This document shows, in pieces, positions 6,908 through 13,800 of a stretch of DNA of 21,503 bases (positions are counted from its first letter, which is position 1; each line of letters begins with the position of its first letter). The DNA comes from Oscillospiraceae bacterium. Lineage in GTDB: Bacteria > Bacillota > Clostridia > Oscillospirales > UBA929. The translations under genes were made by a program, and so were the position numbers. The notes below the pieces were generated by a model. It worked only from the letters and a program-made list of their open reading frames with translations, was not told the DNA's origin and searched no databases. The stretch spans positions 1 to 21,503 of the forward strand of contig JAISVO010000052.1 of assembly GCA_031271525.1 (NCBI GenBank). Reading direction: 5' to 3'.

Positions 6908-7785
6908 ACAGGCATACGTTGCGATATTACTTCACCGAGGGGTTTAGAGGGATTTTTCTCCACGCCTTCTCGTCCTTTGCCGCAGTCGGCGTCATCACCG
7001 CGTGTCTCTTGATTATGGGCAGCTTTTCGTTGGTCGCGGTCAATATCCAAGCGATGGTCACCGAGATGGAGCAGAGCAGTGAAATTGTCGTCGAGATCGA
7101 CGAGTCGCTAAGCGACGCCGCCGCGAGGAGCGTCGGCACTCAGATCAACCGTATCGAAAACGTCTACGAGGCGGAGTGGTTCCCGCGCGAGGACGCTTTC
7201 GCGCAGTACGTCGAGAAGCTGGAAGACCCGCTCCTGATGCAGTCGTTTACCCCTGATATTTTCCCCCATCGCTACAAGGTCTATCTGGTCAACGTGCAGT
7301 ACGCCGAGGAGACCGCGCGGGACTTGGAAGCGCTCCCGGGGGTCGCCGCCGTCAATGTGGAGCGGGATCTTTTGAACTCCCTCCTCTCGATCCGGCGGGT
7401 CGTGCGGGTCGTCTCGGTCGTCTTTATCTTGGCGCTGTTGGTTGTGTCGTTATTTATCATGCAGAACACCATCAAGCTCGCGACCTTTGAGCGGCGGGAG
7501 GAGATCGCCATCATGCGGGTGGTGGGCGCCGCGAAGGGGTTTATCCGCTGGCCTTTCGTGGTGGAGGGGTTTCTTTTGGGCCTGATGGCGGGGCTTTTGG
7601 CTTACTTCCTGCAGGCGCTGGCATATAACCGCTTTGCGGACTCGCTGCTGCGCCCGATCACGCCGATCCAGCTCATCTCGTTCGGGGAACTGTGGCTTCC
7701 TGTGCTGGCGGTCTTCCTGCTAACCGGGTTTTTGGTGGGCGTCTTCGGCAGCGTACTGACAATCCGGAAATATCTGCGGGCGTAA
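6904..7785 (+). CDS. ftsX: Cell division membrane protein FtsX
   Basis: The 293-residue membrane partner of FtsE. It passes ATP-driven movement to a periplasmic or cell-surface hydrolase. The layout is the classical one: a short cytoplasmic start (RHTLRYYFTEGFRGIFLHAF), a first membrane segment at about 20-45, a large extracellular loop (about 46-165, where hydrolase partners bind), then three more membrane segments at about 168-190, 218-240 and 263-285. The cytoplasmic loop with ATFERREEIAIMRVVGAAK is the typical FtsX/MacB coupling region. It overlaps ftsE by four bases. The next gene encodes a coiled-coil M23 peptidase, the expected partner of the extracellular loop. Confidence 0.95.
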   Translation: MNRHTLRYYFTEGFRGIFLHAFSSFAAVGVITACLLIMGSFSLVAVNIQAMVTEMEQSSEIVVEIDESLSDAAARSVGTQINRIENVYEAEWFPREDAFAQYVEKLEDPLLMQSFTPDIFPHRYKVYLVNVQYAEETARDLEALPGVAAVNVERDLLNSLLSIRRVVRVVSVVFILALLVVSLFIMQNTIKLATFERREEIAIMRVVGAAKGFIRWPFVVEGFLLGLMAGLLAYFLQALAYNRFADSLLRPITPIQLISFGELWLPVLAVFLLTGFLVGVFGSVLTIRKYLRA

Positions 7786-7792
7786 CCCCGTA

Positions 7793-7816
7793 GGGGCGAT
7801 TCCGTGCGGTCGCCCG
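7793..7816. repeat. Short GC-rich hairpin repeat between ftsX and the M23 peptidase gene
   Basis: GGGCGA (7794-7799) and TCGCCC (7810-7815) form a perfect six-pair stem with a ten-base loop. The stretch around it, starting GTAGGGGCGATTCCGTGCGG, resembles small palindromic intergenic repeats that I recall from many gut Clostridia, though I cannot confirm copies elsewhere. There is no T-run after it, so it is not a good terminator. It lies just ahead of the AAGGAGG ribosome site of the next gene. Confidence 0.45.
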
Positions 7817-7839
7817 TCCCACCCGAAGGAGGAAACAAG

Positions 7840-9114
7840 ATGTCGCAGAAAAGTCGCAGACGGATCGCCGTGGTCGCGGTCATCCTTGCCGCGCTGATGC
7901 TTTTGACGGCAATCGGCGGCGGTATTTTGAGCATGATCCCGACGGCGTCGGGCGCGCCGACCCAGCGGGAGCTGGATAGGCAGAAAGAACAGATCAAGCA
8001 GCAGAAAGCCGCCCTCAGCCACTTAAAGGACGAGAAAGCCCAGTTGCAGGGCGCGTTCGGTAAGGTGCAGGACAGCCAAGCCGGGATCATCGAGCAGAAG
8101 GAGCAGTACGACATCCTGATCGGAAACCTCGAGGAGGAGATTGCGGCGGCAAACGAGCTTCTGGCGGGGTATAAGGTAATGCTCGCGGAATGCCAGAAGG
8201 TGCTGGACGAATCGGAAGCGGAGGAAAAAGCGCTGCAGGCGCAGTACGCCGAGCGGATCCGGGCAATGGAGGGAATGGGGAACATCTCTTACCTGAGTAT
8301 CCTGCTCCGCGCCGAGAGCCTGACCGACTTGCTGACCCGCTGGGACGCCGTAAACGTCATCATGGAGCATGACAAAGCCTTGGAGGAGGAACTGTTGGCG
8401 AAGAGCCGCCAGATCCTCGCGGACAGGGAGACTTTTGTGCTTGGCTTGCAGGAGCAGGAGACTGTGCGGCAGGACCTCGCGGCGCGGCAGAGCGAGCTTG
8501 CGGCCCTCTCCCGGGACGCCGACCGGCTGATGAACGCCTATACCCTCGACTTGGCCCGGATTGAGGCCGAGGTGTACAGCACCGAGGGGGACATCAAAAA
8601 ACAGCAAGAATCGATCGCTGCGGCGGAACAGGAGTATAGGGACGAGCAAAAAGCGTATGACGAGTTCATCGCCGAGCAGAAGAGATTGAACAACCCGTAT
8701 GTCGGCGGTGAATACATGTGGCCGGTTCCGGGGTACTATCATATCTCCAGCCACTTCGGCAAGCGGTTGCACCCCGTCTATAAGGTTGTCAAGCAGCACA
8801 ACGGCATCGACATCAGCCCGACCCCCAAGGGGACGCCAATCGTCGCGTCGAACAGCGGCACCATCATCATCCGGAAGAAATACGCGGGTTACGGCAACTA
8901 TGTCGTGCTGGACCACGGCGGCGGGCAGGCGACTCTCTACGCGCATATGTCCAAGTTCGCGGACGGGCAGAAGGTGGGTACCTTTGTGGATAAGGGGGAT
9001 ACTATCGGCTACATAGGCTCGACCGGGGTGAGCACAGGAAATCACCTCCACTTCGAGATCCACCAGAACGGCGCGCCTGTGGACCCGGAGAAACCGGGGC
9101 TTTTGAAACAATAG
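7840..9114 (+). CDS. Coiled-coil M23 peptidoglycan endopeptidase (EnvC/PcsB-like FtsEX partner)
   Basis: A 424-residue exported protein predicted to cut peptidoglycan peptide bridges, or to activate such cutting. An N-terminal membrane/signal segment (about 7-30) is followed by a long Gln/Glu/Lys-rich coiled coil starting at REDLDRQKEQ-like heptads around residue 45 and continuing to about 275. The C-terminal LytM domain has all metal and catalytic residues: His320 and Asp324 (HNGID), His369 (YAHM), His402 and His404 (HLHFE). Unlike E. coli EnvC, whose LytM site is degenerate, this one should be catalytically active, as in Gram-positive FtsEX partners. The ATG at 7840 has AAGGAGG seven to eight bases upstream. 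Position directly after ftsX supports a joint function. Confidence 0.9.
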   Translation: MSQKSRRRIAVVAVILAALMLLTAIGGGILSMIPTASGAPTQRELDRQKEQIKQQKAALSHLKDEKAQLQGAFGKVQDSQAGIIEQKEQYDILIGNLEEEIAAANELLAGYKVMLAECQKVLDESEAEEKALQAQYAERIRAMEGMGNISYLSILLRAESLTDLLTRWDAVNVIMEHDKALEEELLAKSRQILADRETFVLGLQEQETVRQDLAARQSELAALSRDADRLMNAYTLDLARIEAEVYSTEGDIKKQQESIAAAEQEYRDEQKAYDEFIAEQKRLNNPYVGGEYMWPVPGYYHISSHFGKRLHPVYKVVKQHNGIDISPTPKGTPIVASNSGTIIIRKKYAGYGNYVVLDHGGGQATLYAHMSKFADGQKVGTFVDKGDTIGYIGSTGVSTGNHLHFEIHQNGAPVDPEKPGLLKQ

Positions 9115-9136
9115 AACGTATGAGGAAGCTTTCCAA

Positions 9137-10324
9137 ATGAAAAAAAGGGTTAACCTGATTACCGTAGCCGTCCTGATGGCGCTGACCGGACTGCTGACCT
9201 ATGTCGTCACCTACTCCTTCGTGTCGGACGACTTCTCCGATCAGCTCGAAATCTATGGCTCACACAGGTCTGAGCTAAAGACCTTCTTCGATACCCTCGA
9301 CTATATCGACAACAACTTCGTGGGCGGGACGGACCGGGGGACGCAGGCGCAGGGTGCCGCGGCCGGCGTGGTGGAGAGCCTCGGGGATCCGTGGTCGCGC
9401 TATTTCACCCCGGCGGAGTTTGAGGTGTATCTGGCGAACCGAAAAAACAGCATCGCCGGGATCGGGATCGAAACCGACCCGGAACAGACCGGGTATATCT
9501 ATATCCTCCGGGTCATCCCGGGGACGGGCGCCGAAGGCGCGGGCCTCCTTCCCGGCGACCGGATCACCCATGTGGACGGCGCGGCGGTCGCCGAGATTGG
9601 CTATGACGCCGCCGCCGCGATGATCGCCGGCGAGGAGTTCACCTCGGTGAAGCTGACCGTCGAGCGTCCCTCCGAGGGAGGGGGCAGCTTTGACGCTGAC
9701 ATCGTGCGGCAGGTGATCTATGTTGACACAGTGACCTCCACGATCATCGACGGCGTGGGGATCATCCGGATCAAGAACTTCAACGAGCGCTCGGACGCCG
9801 ACTTCATCGAACACCTCCAGAACCTGCTGGATGCCGGGGTCACCGCCCTCGTCTATGACGTGCGGGACAATCCCGGGGGTGAGCTGGACAAGCTGATAAA
9901 AATCCTCGACCGGATCCTCCCCGAAGGGGAGCTTGTGACCTTGCGGGACCGGAGCGGGCAGACCGAGGTGTATTCCTCCACCGCCGTTGAATCGGTGGAT
10001 CTGCCGTCGGTCACCCTGATCAACAAAGACAGTGTCAGCGCGGCGGAGTTGTTCGCGGCCGACCTGAAGGAGTTCGGCTGGACGACCTTGGTGGGCGAAG
10101 CTACCGGCGGGAAGGGCTACGCGCAGGATACCTTCCGCTTAGACGACGGCTCGGGGCTGTACCTCTCCACGATGGAATACTTCACCTCGAAAGGGATCAG
10201 CCTTGACGGAATCGGCCTGACCCCCGACAGGGAAGTCCTGCCCGCAGAAGGCGAGACTCCGGCCTTCGACCCCGCGGCAGACCGGCAGCTGGCGGCCGCA
10301 CTGGAGGTACTAACCGGGCGGTGA
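9137..10324 (+). CDS. C-terminal processing peptidase, S41 family with PDZ domain
   Basis: A 395-residue membrane-anchored serine protease of the CtpA/CtpB family, acting outside the cytoplasmic membrane. An uncleaved or cleaved signal segment lies at about 5-26. The PDZ domain is at about 95-175 (SIAGIGIETDPEQTGYIYIL and GAGLLPGDRITHVDG). The S41 core follows, with the predicted catalytic Ser301 in DSVSAAELFA and Lys326 in GEATGGKGY, 25 residues apart as in E. coli Prc. The ATG has GAGGAA eleven bases upstream. Ctp proteases trim secreted or membrane proteins; in spore formers CtpB signals across the forespore septum. B. subtilis ctpB also lies next to ftsEX, so this synteny supports the assignment. 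The natural substrate cannot be told from sequence. Confidence 0.92.
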   Translation: MKKRVNLITVAVLMALTGLLTYVVTYSFVSDDFSDQLEIYGSHRSELKTFFDTLDYIDNNFVGGTDRGTQAQGAAAGVVESLGDPWSRYFTPAEFEVYLANRKNSIAGIGIETDPEQTGYIYILRVIPGTGAEGAGLLPGDRITHVDGAAVAEIGYDAAAAMIAGEEFTSVKLTVERPSEGGGSFDADIVRQVIYVDTVTSTIIDGVGIIRIKNFNERSDADFIEHLQNLLDAGVTALVYDVRDNPGGELDKLIKILDRILPEGELVTLRDRSGQTEVYSSTAVESVDLPSVTLINKDSVSAAELFAADLKEFGWTTLVGEATGGKGYAQDTFRLDDGSGLYLSTMEYFTSKGISLDGIGLTPDREVLPAEGETPAFDPAADRQLAAALEVLTGR

Positions 10325-10333
10325 CGGTCATAT

Positions 10334-10360
10334 ATATCCCCCATACAAAAGGGGGGATAT
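10334..10360 (+). promoter_or_regulatory. Hairpin that contains the ribosome site of the following gene
   Basis: ATATCCCCC (10334-10342) pairs perfectly with GGGGGATAT (10352-10360) around a nine-base loop. The G-run in the right arm is the only ribosome binding site for the ATG at 10364, so the folded form would block translation. No T-run follows, so it is not an intrinsic terminator. Confidence 0.55.
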
Positions 10361-10363
10361 GGT

Positions 10364-11164
10364 ATGTTTGCCGTATTGGAAGTCGCTTCGGTGCCCCGCC
10401 GGTTTGATCCCTTCGCGCGGGGGTTTACAGCCGAGGGGCGGGAGAAGCCGAGTTATCTGAATGTGACGCTGGAGGTGCCCCTTGGCGCGCGCAAGGGTAC
10501 GGTGCGCCGCAGGGCGCGTCATATATTTGAGTTTCTTCGGAGGGCCGGGATCATCGGGATCGTCCTCCCGGAAGGGTTCCCCTATGCCGAAGAGGCCGCC
10601 GGGTACGGATTGGCGGTCTCCACTCCCGTGCCCCTGCTGCGGCGCTTAGCCGCTCCGCTCTGCCGCTATGCGGTCGAGACCGCCGGGGTGAAGTGGGACC
10701 GCGTGCGGGTCCTCCTGTTCGCCCGCCGGGCGACGAACGAGCTGATTAACGCGGCAAGCGCGCTCACCTCTTGGACCGGCAACCTGCATATTCTCGCGGG
10801 TCCCGACAGCGAAGCTGTCTGCTATCTGCTCCGCAAGCGCTTCGGGGTCGCGGCGTCCGACGCTCCGGTGCGGCACTCGGAGGGGTTCCTCGATGTCGTT
10901 CTCCTCTTTGAATGCCCCGAGGAGAAGCTGGACGTGCCGGACGACGCCGTGGTTCTGAACCTCACCGGCGCGGTTCCCGCCCTGACCGGAGGTTTGCTGA
11001 TCGACGGCGCGGCGCTGGAGCCGCCCCGATCCTTCCGCCGGAATTGGCCGGTTGGCTGTGACAACGGAGCGATGTTGGCGGCGCTGCTCGCGACCGAGCA
11101 GGTTTTGACCGACGAGATCGGGATCCGGGGGCTGACCCTCTGGGGAGCGTTGGTTAAACTATAA
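10364..11164 (+). CDS. Conserved-looking protein of unknown function
   Basis: A 266-residue soluble protein I do not recognise. There is no signal peptide or membrane segment. The N-terminal half is Arg-rich and alpha/beta in pattern (GTVRRRARHIFEFLRRAGII, then GIVLPEGF). The second half alternates short hydrophobic strands and helices, with NLHILAGPDSEAVCYLLRKR followed by LDVVLLFECPEE and DDAVVLNLTGAV. This looks like a Rossmann-like fold (a strand, a turn, a helix) but lacks a clean GxGxxG. The sequence ends in a small helical part. Codon use matches its neighbours, so it is a real gene. It lies 39 bases after ctpA and may be the last gene of that cluster; it ends at the greA promoter. Function unknown. 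Confidence 0.75.
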   Translation: MFAVLEVASVPRRFDPFARGFTAEGREKPSYLNVTLEVPLGARKGTVRRRARHIFEFLRRAGIIGIVLPEGFPYAEEAAGYGLAVSTPVPLLRRLAAPLCRYAVETAGVKWDRVRVLLFARRATNELINAASALTSWTGNLHILAGPDSEAVCYLLRKRFGVAASDAPVRHSEGFLDVVLLFECPEEKLDVPDDAVVLNLTGAVPALTGGLLIDGAALEPPRSFRRNWPVGCDNGAMLAALLATEQVLTDEIGIRGLTLWGALVKL

Positions 11165-11182
11165 ACTTTCACGGTTATAGTT
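11157..11182. promoter_or_regulatory. Inverted repeat overlapping the greA promoter
   Basis: AACTATAA (11157-11164) and TTATAGTT (11175-11182) are exact inverted copies separated by ten bases. The left arm contains the stop codon of the upstream gene and the right arm covers the first two bases of the greA -35 box. It could be an operator for a dimeric regulator, or a weak hairpin at the end of the upstream transcript. Confidence 0.4.
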
Positions 11183-11209
11183 GACAAATCGTTAAGTTTC
11201 CCGTATACT
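11181..11209 (+). promoter_or_regulatory. Strong SigA promoter of greA
   Basis: A perfect TTGACA (11181-11186) and TATACT (11204-11209) are separated by 17 bases. Transcription should start near 11216, giving a leader of about 40 bases before the GTG at 11256. It probably drives greA, lysS and the genes beyond. Confidence 0.85.
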
Positions 11210-11255
11210 TTCATTTACTCTTAGGCTCAGCGAGCTGTGAAAGGGATGGTTCATT

Positions 11256-11729
11256 GTGCAAAAACAGTTCAAGATGACTCCGGAGCGGTACGCCGAGCTG
11301 GAAAACGAGCTGCACTTCCTCCGTACGGTACGGGAACAGGAAGTGGCGGAACAGATCAAAGAGGCCCGCAAATTCGGTGACTTATCGGAAAATAGCGAGT
11401 ACGACGAGGCGAAGAACGAGCAGGGCAGGGTATTTTCACGTATCTTGGAGGTGGAGAACATCCTCGCCGGCGCGGTGATACTGCAGACCGACCACATCTC
11501 CACCGAACGGGTCGCCCCCGGCTGCCATGTGACGGTGGAGGACCTCGAAAGCGGCGAGCGGGAGACCTTTGCGATCGTCGGAAGTCAGGAGGCCAATCCG
11601 ATGGAATCCCGTATTTCGGACGAATCGCCCTTCGGGCAGGCGCTGGTCGGAAAGTCTGTCGGCGAGGAACTGACGGTGGACGTGCCGATGGGTAAGCTCC
11701 GGTACCGCGTTTTAGAAATTCTGGCGTAA
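11256..11729 (+). CDS. greA: Transcription elongation factor GreA
   Basis: A 157-residue factor that enters the RNA polymerase secondary channel and stimulates cleavage of the 3' end of backtracked RNA. The N-terminal antiparallel coiled coil (about 1-75) carries the family signature, including KEARKFGDLSENSEYDEAKN with the acidic tip residues. The C-terminal FKBP-like domain (about 80-157) contains GSQEANPMESRISDESPFGQ and VGEELTVDVPMGKLRYRVLE. Length is normal. The start is a GTG at 11256 with AAGGGATGG six bases upstream. It has its own strong promoter and is followed by lysS, an order seen in many Clostridia and Bacilli. Confidence 0.96.
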   Translation: MQKQFKMTPERYAELENELHFLRTVREQEVAEQIKEARKFGDLSENSEYDEAKNEQGRVFSRILEVENILAGAVILQTDHISTERVAPGCHVTVEDLESGERETFAIVGSQEANPMESRISDESPFGQALVGKSVGEELTVDVPMGKLRYRVLEILA

Positions 11730-11730
11730 A

Positions 11731-11759
11731 GGGCGGCCTATGGCCGTCCGCGCCTTTTT
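11731..11759 (+). terminator. Possible attenuator-like terminator between greA and lysS
   Basis: GGGCGGCC (11731-11738) pairs with GGCCGTCC (11742-11749) around a three-base loop, with one G-T pair. Five bases later comes TTTTT (11755-11759). The spacer between stem and T-run weakens it, so partial termination is more likely than a full stop. The GGAGG ribosome site of lysS follows immediately. Confidence 0.4.
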
Positions 11760-11771
11760 GGAGGAAACCCG

Positions 11772-13235
11772 ATGGATCAGGATTTCGGCGAACTGCTTCG
11801 GATACGGAGGGACAAGCTCTCGGCCTTAACCGCCGAGGGGCGGAGCCCCTACCTTGTGACAAAATACGATCAAACCCACCACGCGGCGGAGATCAAGGAC
11901 GGCTTCGACGGGTTGGAGGGTCAGACCGTGCGGGTCTGCGGACGCCAGATGTCCAAGAGGGACATGGGGAAGGCGTTTTTTAGCGACCTTCAGGATACAT
12001 CCGGGCGGATCCAGCTCTATGTCAAAGTAGACGATCTGGGCGAGGAGATGTTCGGCGAGTTTAAGAAGTGGGACATCGGCGACATCCTCGGCGCGGAGGG
12101 GACCGCGTTCCGCACTAAGCGGGGCGAGATTTCGGTGCATGTCACTAAGATCGAGCTGCTCAGCAAGAGTCTGCGTCCCCTGCCGGAAAAATTCCACGGA
12201 CTGACCGACACCGAGACCCGCTACCGCCAGCGCTACCTAGACCTGATAGTCAACCCCGGCGTACGGGATACCTTTCTCAAGCGAAGCAAAGCGATCTCCG
12301 CCATCCGGGGCTTCCTCGCGGACGAGGGCTTCCTTGAGGTTGAGACGCCGATCCTGCACATGATCGACACCGGGGCGGACGCCCGCCCCTTCAAGACCCA
12401 CCACAATACCCTCAACCTGCCTATGCTTCTGCGGATCGAGTTGGAGCTCTACCTAAAGCGCCTTGTGGTCGGCGGCTTCGACCGGGTGTTTGAGATCGGG
12501 CGGAATTTTCGGAACGAGGGGATGAGCGTCAAGCACAACCCGGAGTTTACGATGTGTGAGTTCTATCAAGCCTACACCGATTACCGAGGGATGATGGACT
12601 TAATCGAGCGGCTTTTTTATCATGTGGCTGTGACTGTCTGCGGATCTCCGGTGCTGCATTATCAGGGGGAGGAGATCGACCTCACGCCCCCTTGGAAGCG
12701 GTTGACGATGGCGGAGGCCGTGCGCGAGATCACCGGCGCGGATTACAGCGGCTGGGGCGGCGACGCCGAAGCCCGGGATGCCGTGCGCGCCTTGAACGTA
12801 CCCTGCGGCGAGCGATTCACTAAGGGGGAATGTCTCGTGGCGCTATTTGAGGAGCTATGCGAACCGAAGCTGATCCAGCCCACCATCGTGATGGATTATC
12901 CGGTGGAGATTTCTCCCCTCGCGAAGAGGACTCCGGGGAACCCGCTCTTCACCGAGCGGTTTGAATTCTTTATCTACGGGCGGGAAGCGGGAAACGCCTT
13001 CTCCGAGCTAAACGATCCGATAGACCAGCGGAAGCGGTTTGAGGATCAGGTGGCGAAGCGCCGAACTCAAGGTGTGGACGCCCGTGTGGATGAAGATTTT
13101 TTGACCGCGATGGAGATTGGGATGCCGCCCACCGGGGGTCTGGGATTTGGTGTTGACCGGCTGATTATGCTGCTGACCGATTCCCCGTCGATCCGGGACG
13201 TGCTCCTCTTCCCGACAATGAAGCCCGATGCTTAA
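11772..13235 (+). CDS. lysS: Lysyl-tRNA synthetase, class II
   Basis: A 487-residue cytoplasmic enzyme that charges tRNA-Lys with lysine using ATP. The N-terminal OB-fold that binds the anticodon covers about 50-150 (VRVCGRQMSKRDMGKAFFSD, SGRIQLYVK). The class II catalytic core shows motif 1 at about 180-195 (GFLADEGFLEVETPIL), motif 2 at about 240-265 (FEIGRNFRNEGMSVKHNPEF) and motif 3 near the end (GGLGFGVDRLIMLLTDSPSI). Length is normal for bacterial LysS. The ATG at 11772 has GGAGG eight bases upstream. Its last eight bases overlap the next gene. Confidence 0.97.
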   Translation: MDQDFGELLRIRRDKLSALTAEGRSPYLVTKYDQTHHAAEIKDGFDGLEGQTVRVCGRQMSKRDMGKAFFSDLQDTSGRIQLYVKVDDLGEEMFGEFKKWDIGDILGAEGTAFRTKRGEISVHVTKIELLSKSLRPLPEKFHGLTDTETRYRQRYLDLIVNPGVRDTFLKRSKAISAIRGFLADEGFLEVETPILHMIDTGADARPFKTHHNTLNLPMLLRIELELYLKRLVVGGFDRVFEIGRNFRNEGMSVKHNPEFTMCEFYQAYTDYRGMMDLIERLFYHVAVTVCGSPVLHYQGEEIDLTPPWKRLTMAEAVREITGADYSGWGGDAEARDAVRALNVPCGERFTKGECLVALFEELCEPKLIQPTIVMDYPVEISPLAKRTPGNPLFTERFEFFIYGREAGNAFSELNDPIDQRKRFEDQVAKRRTQGVDARVDEDFLTAMEIGMPPTGGLGFGVDRLIMLLTDSPSIRDVLLFPTMKPDA

Positions 13236-13800
13236 AAAGTTTCGCTACTGGTTCGTCAATGTCTATTGGTATCACTACCGGCTCCACACGGCTGCCGTGC
13301 TGTTTGCGGCAATCCTCACGGCGTTCGCGATCCACTCGGTGGTGACCCGGGTGGTCCCCGACGTCAACCTGACTCTGGCGTCGGACAAGCCGATCGGGTC
13401 CCCTCAGGCGGATCTCCTAACGGCGTACTGGAACGAGACGCGGGGGATTGTCGCCGGGAGCAGCACCCTCTATCTGTCCGAGGAGGAAATGCTGAATTGG
13501 GAGCTGCTCCACGTCTCCTTCGTTGATGAGGAGAGGAACCTGTATATCATCGGGGAAGGGTTACGGGAATTCTTTTCCCAGATCCCCGAGCTGTTTGTCC
13601 CCGCCGCCGAACTGGGGCTTCCCGCCGACCCGGAGCTGCCCTTTTTGGTGCCGCTGGCCGGTTCTCCCGTAATGGACAGGGCGGGGCTTTCGGGAGAGGC
13701 GATGTTCGGATTGATCAAAAACCCGAAAGAGGGTTCGGAGGCGGACGCGAAGCGCCGGGACATCGCCGCGCAGTGCCTGCGGGACGTCCTCAATGGCTGA
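13228..13800 (+). CDS. Small single-pass membrane protein of unknown function
   Basis: A 190-residue protein I cannot assign to a family. The N-terminus is positively charged and aromatic (MLKKFRYWFVNVYWYHYRLH) followed by one membrane segment at about 21-42 (TAAVLFAAILTAFAIHSVV). The remaining 145 residues are predicted to be outside the membrane and are rich in Glu, Leu and Pro. There is no lipobox, and no clear cleavage site was seen. It starts inside the end of lysS (eight-base overlap) and its own end overlaps the methyltransferase gene by eight bases, so translation of the three is likely coupled. Codon use resembles that of the neighbours. It could be a membrane anchor or a secreted-domain protein; function unknown. 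Confidence 0.7.
   Translation: MLKKFRYWFVNVYWYHYRLHTAAVLFAAILTAFAIHSVVTRVVPDVNLTLASDKPIGSPQADLLTAYWNETRGIVAGSSTLYLSEEEMLNWELLHVSFVDEERNLYIIGEGLREFFSQIPELFVPAAELGLPADPELPFLVPLAGSPVMDRAGLSGEAMFGLIKNPKEGSEADAKRRDIAAQCLRDVLNG

Noticed and set aside
8023..9111. 362-codon minus-strand frame opposite the M23 peptidase gene
   Set aside because: It mirrors the codon pattern of the true gene and shows no domain; the plus frame has the full LytM motif set.
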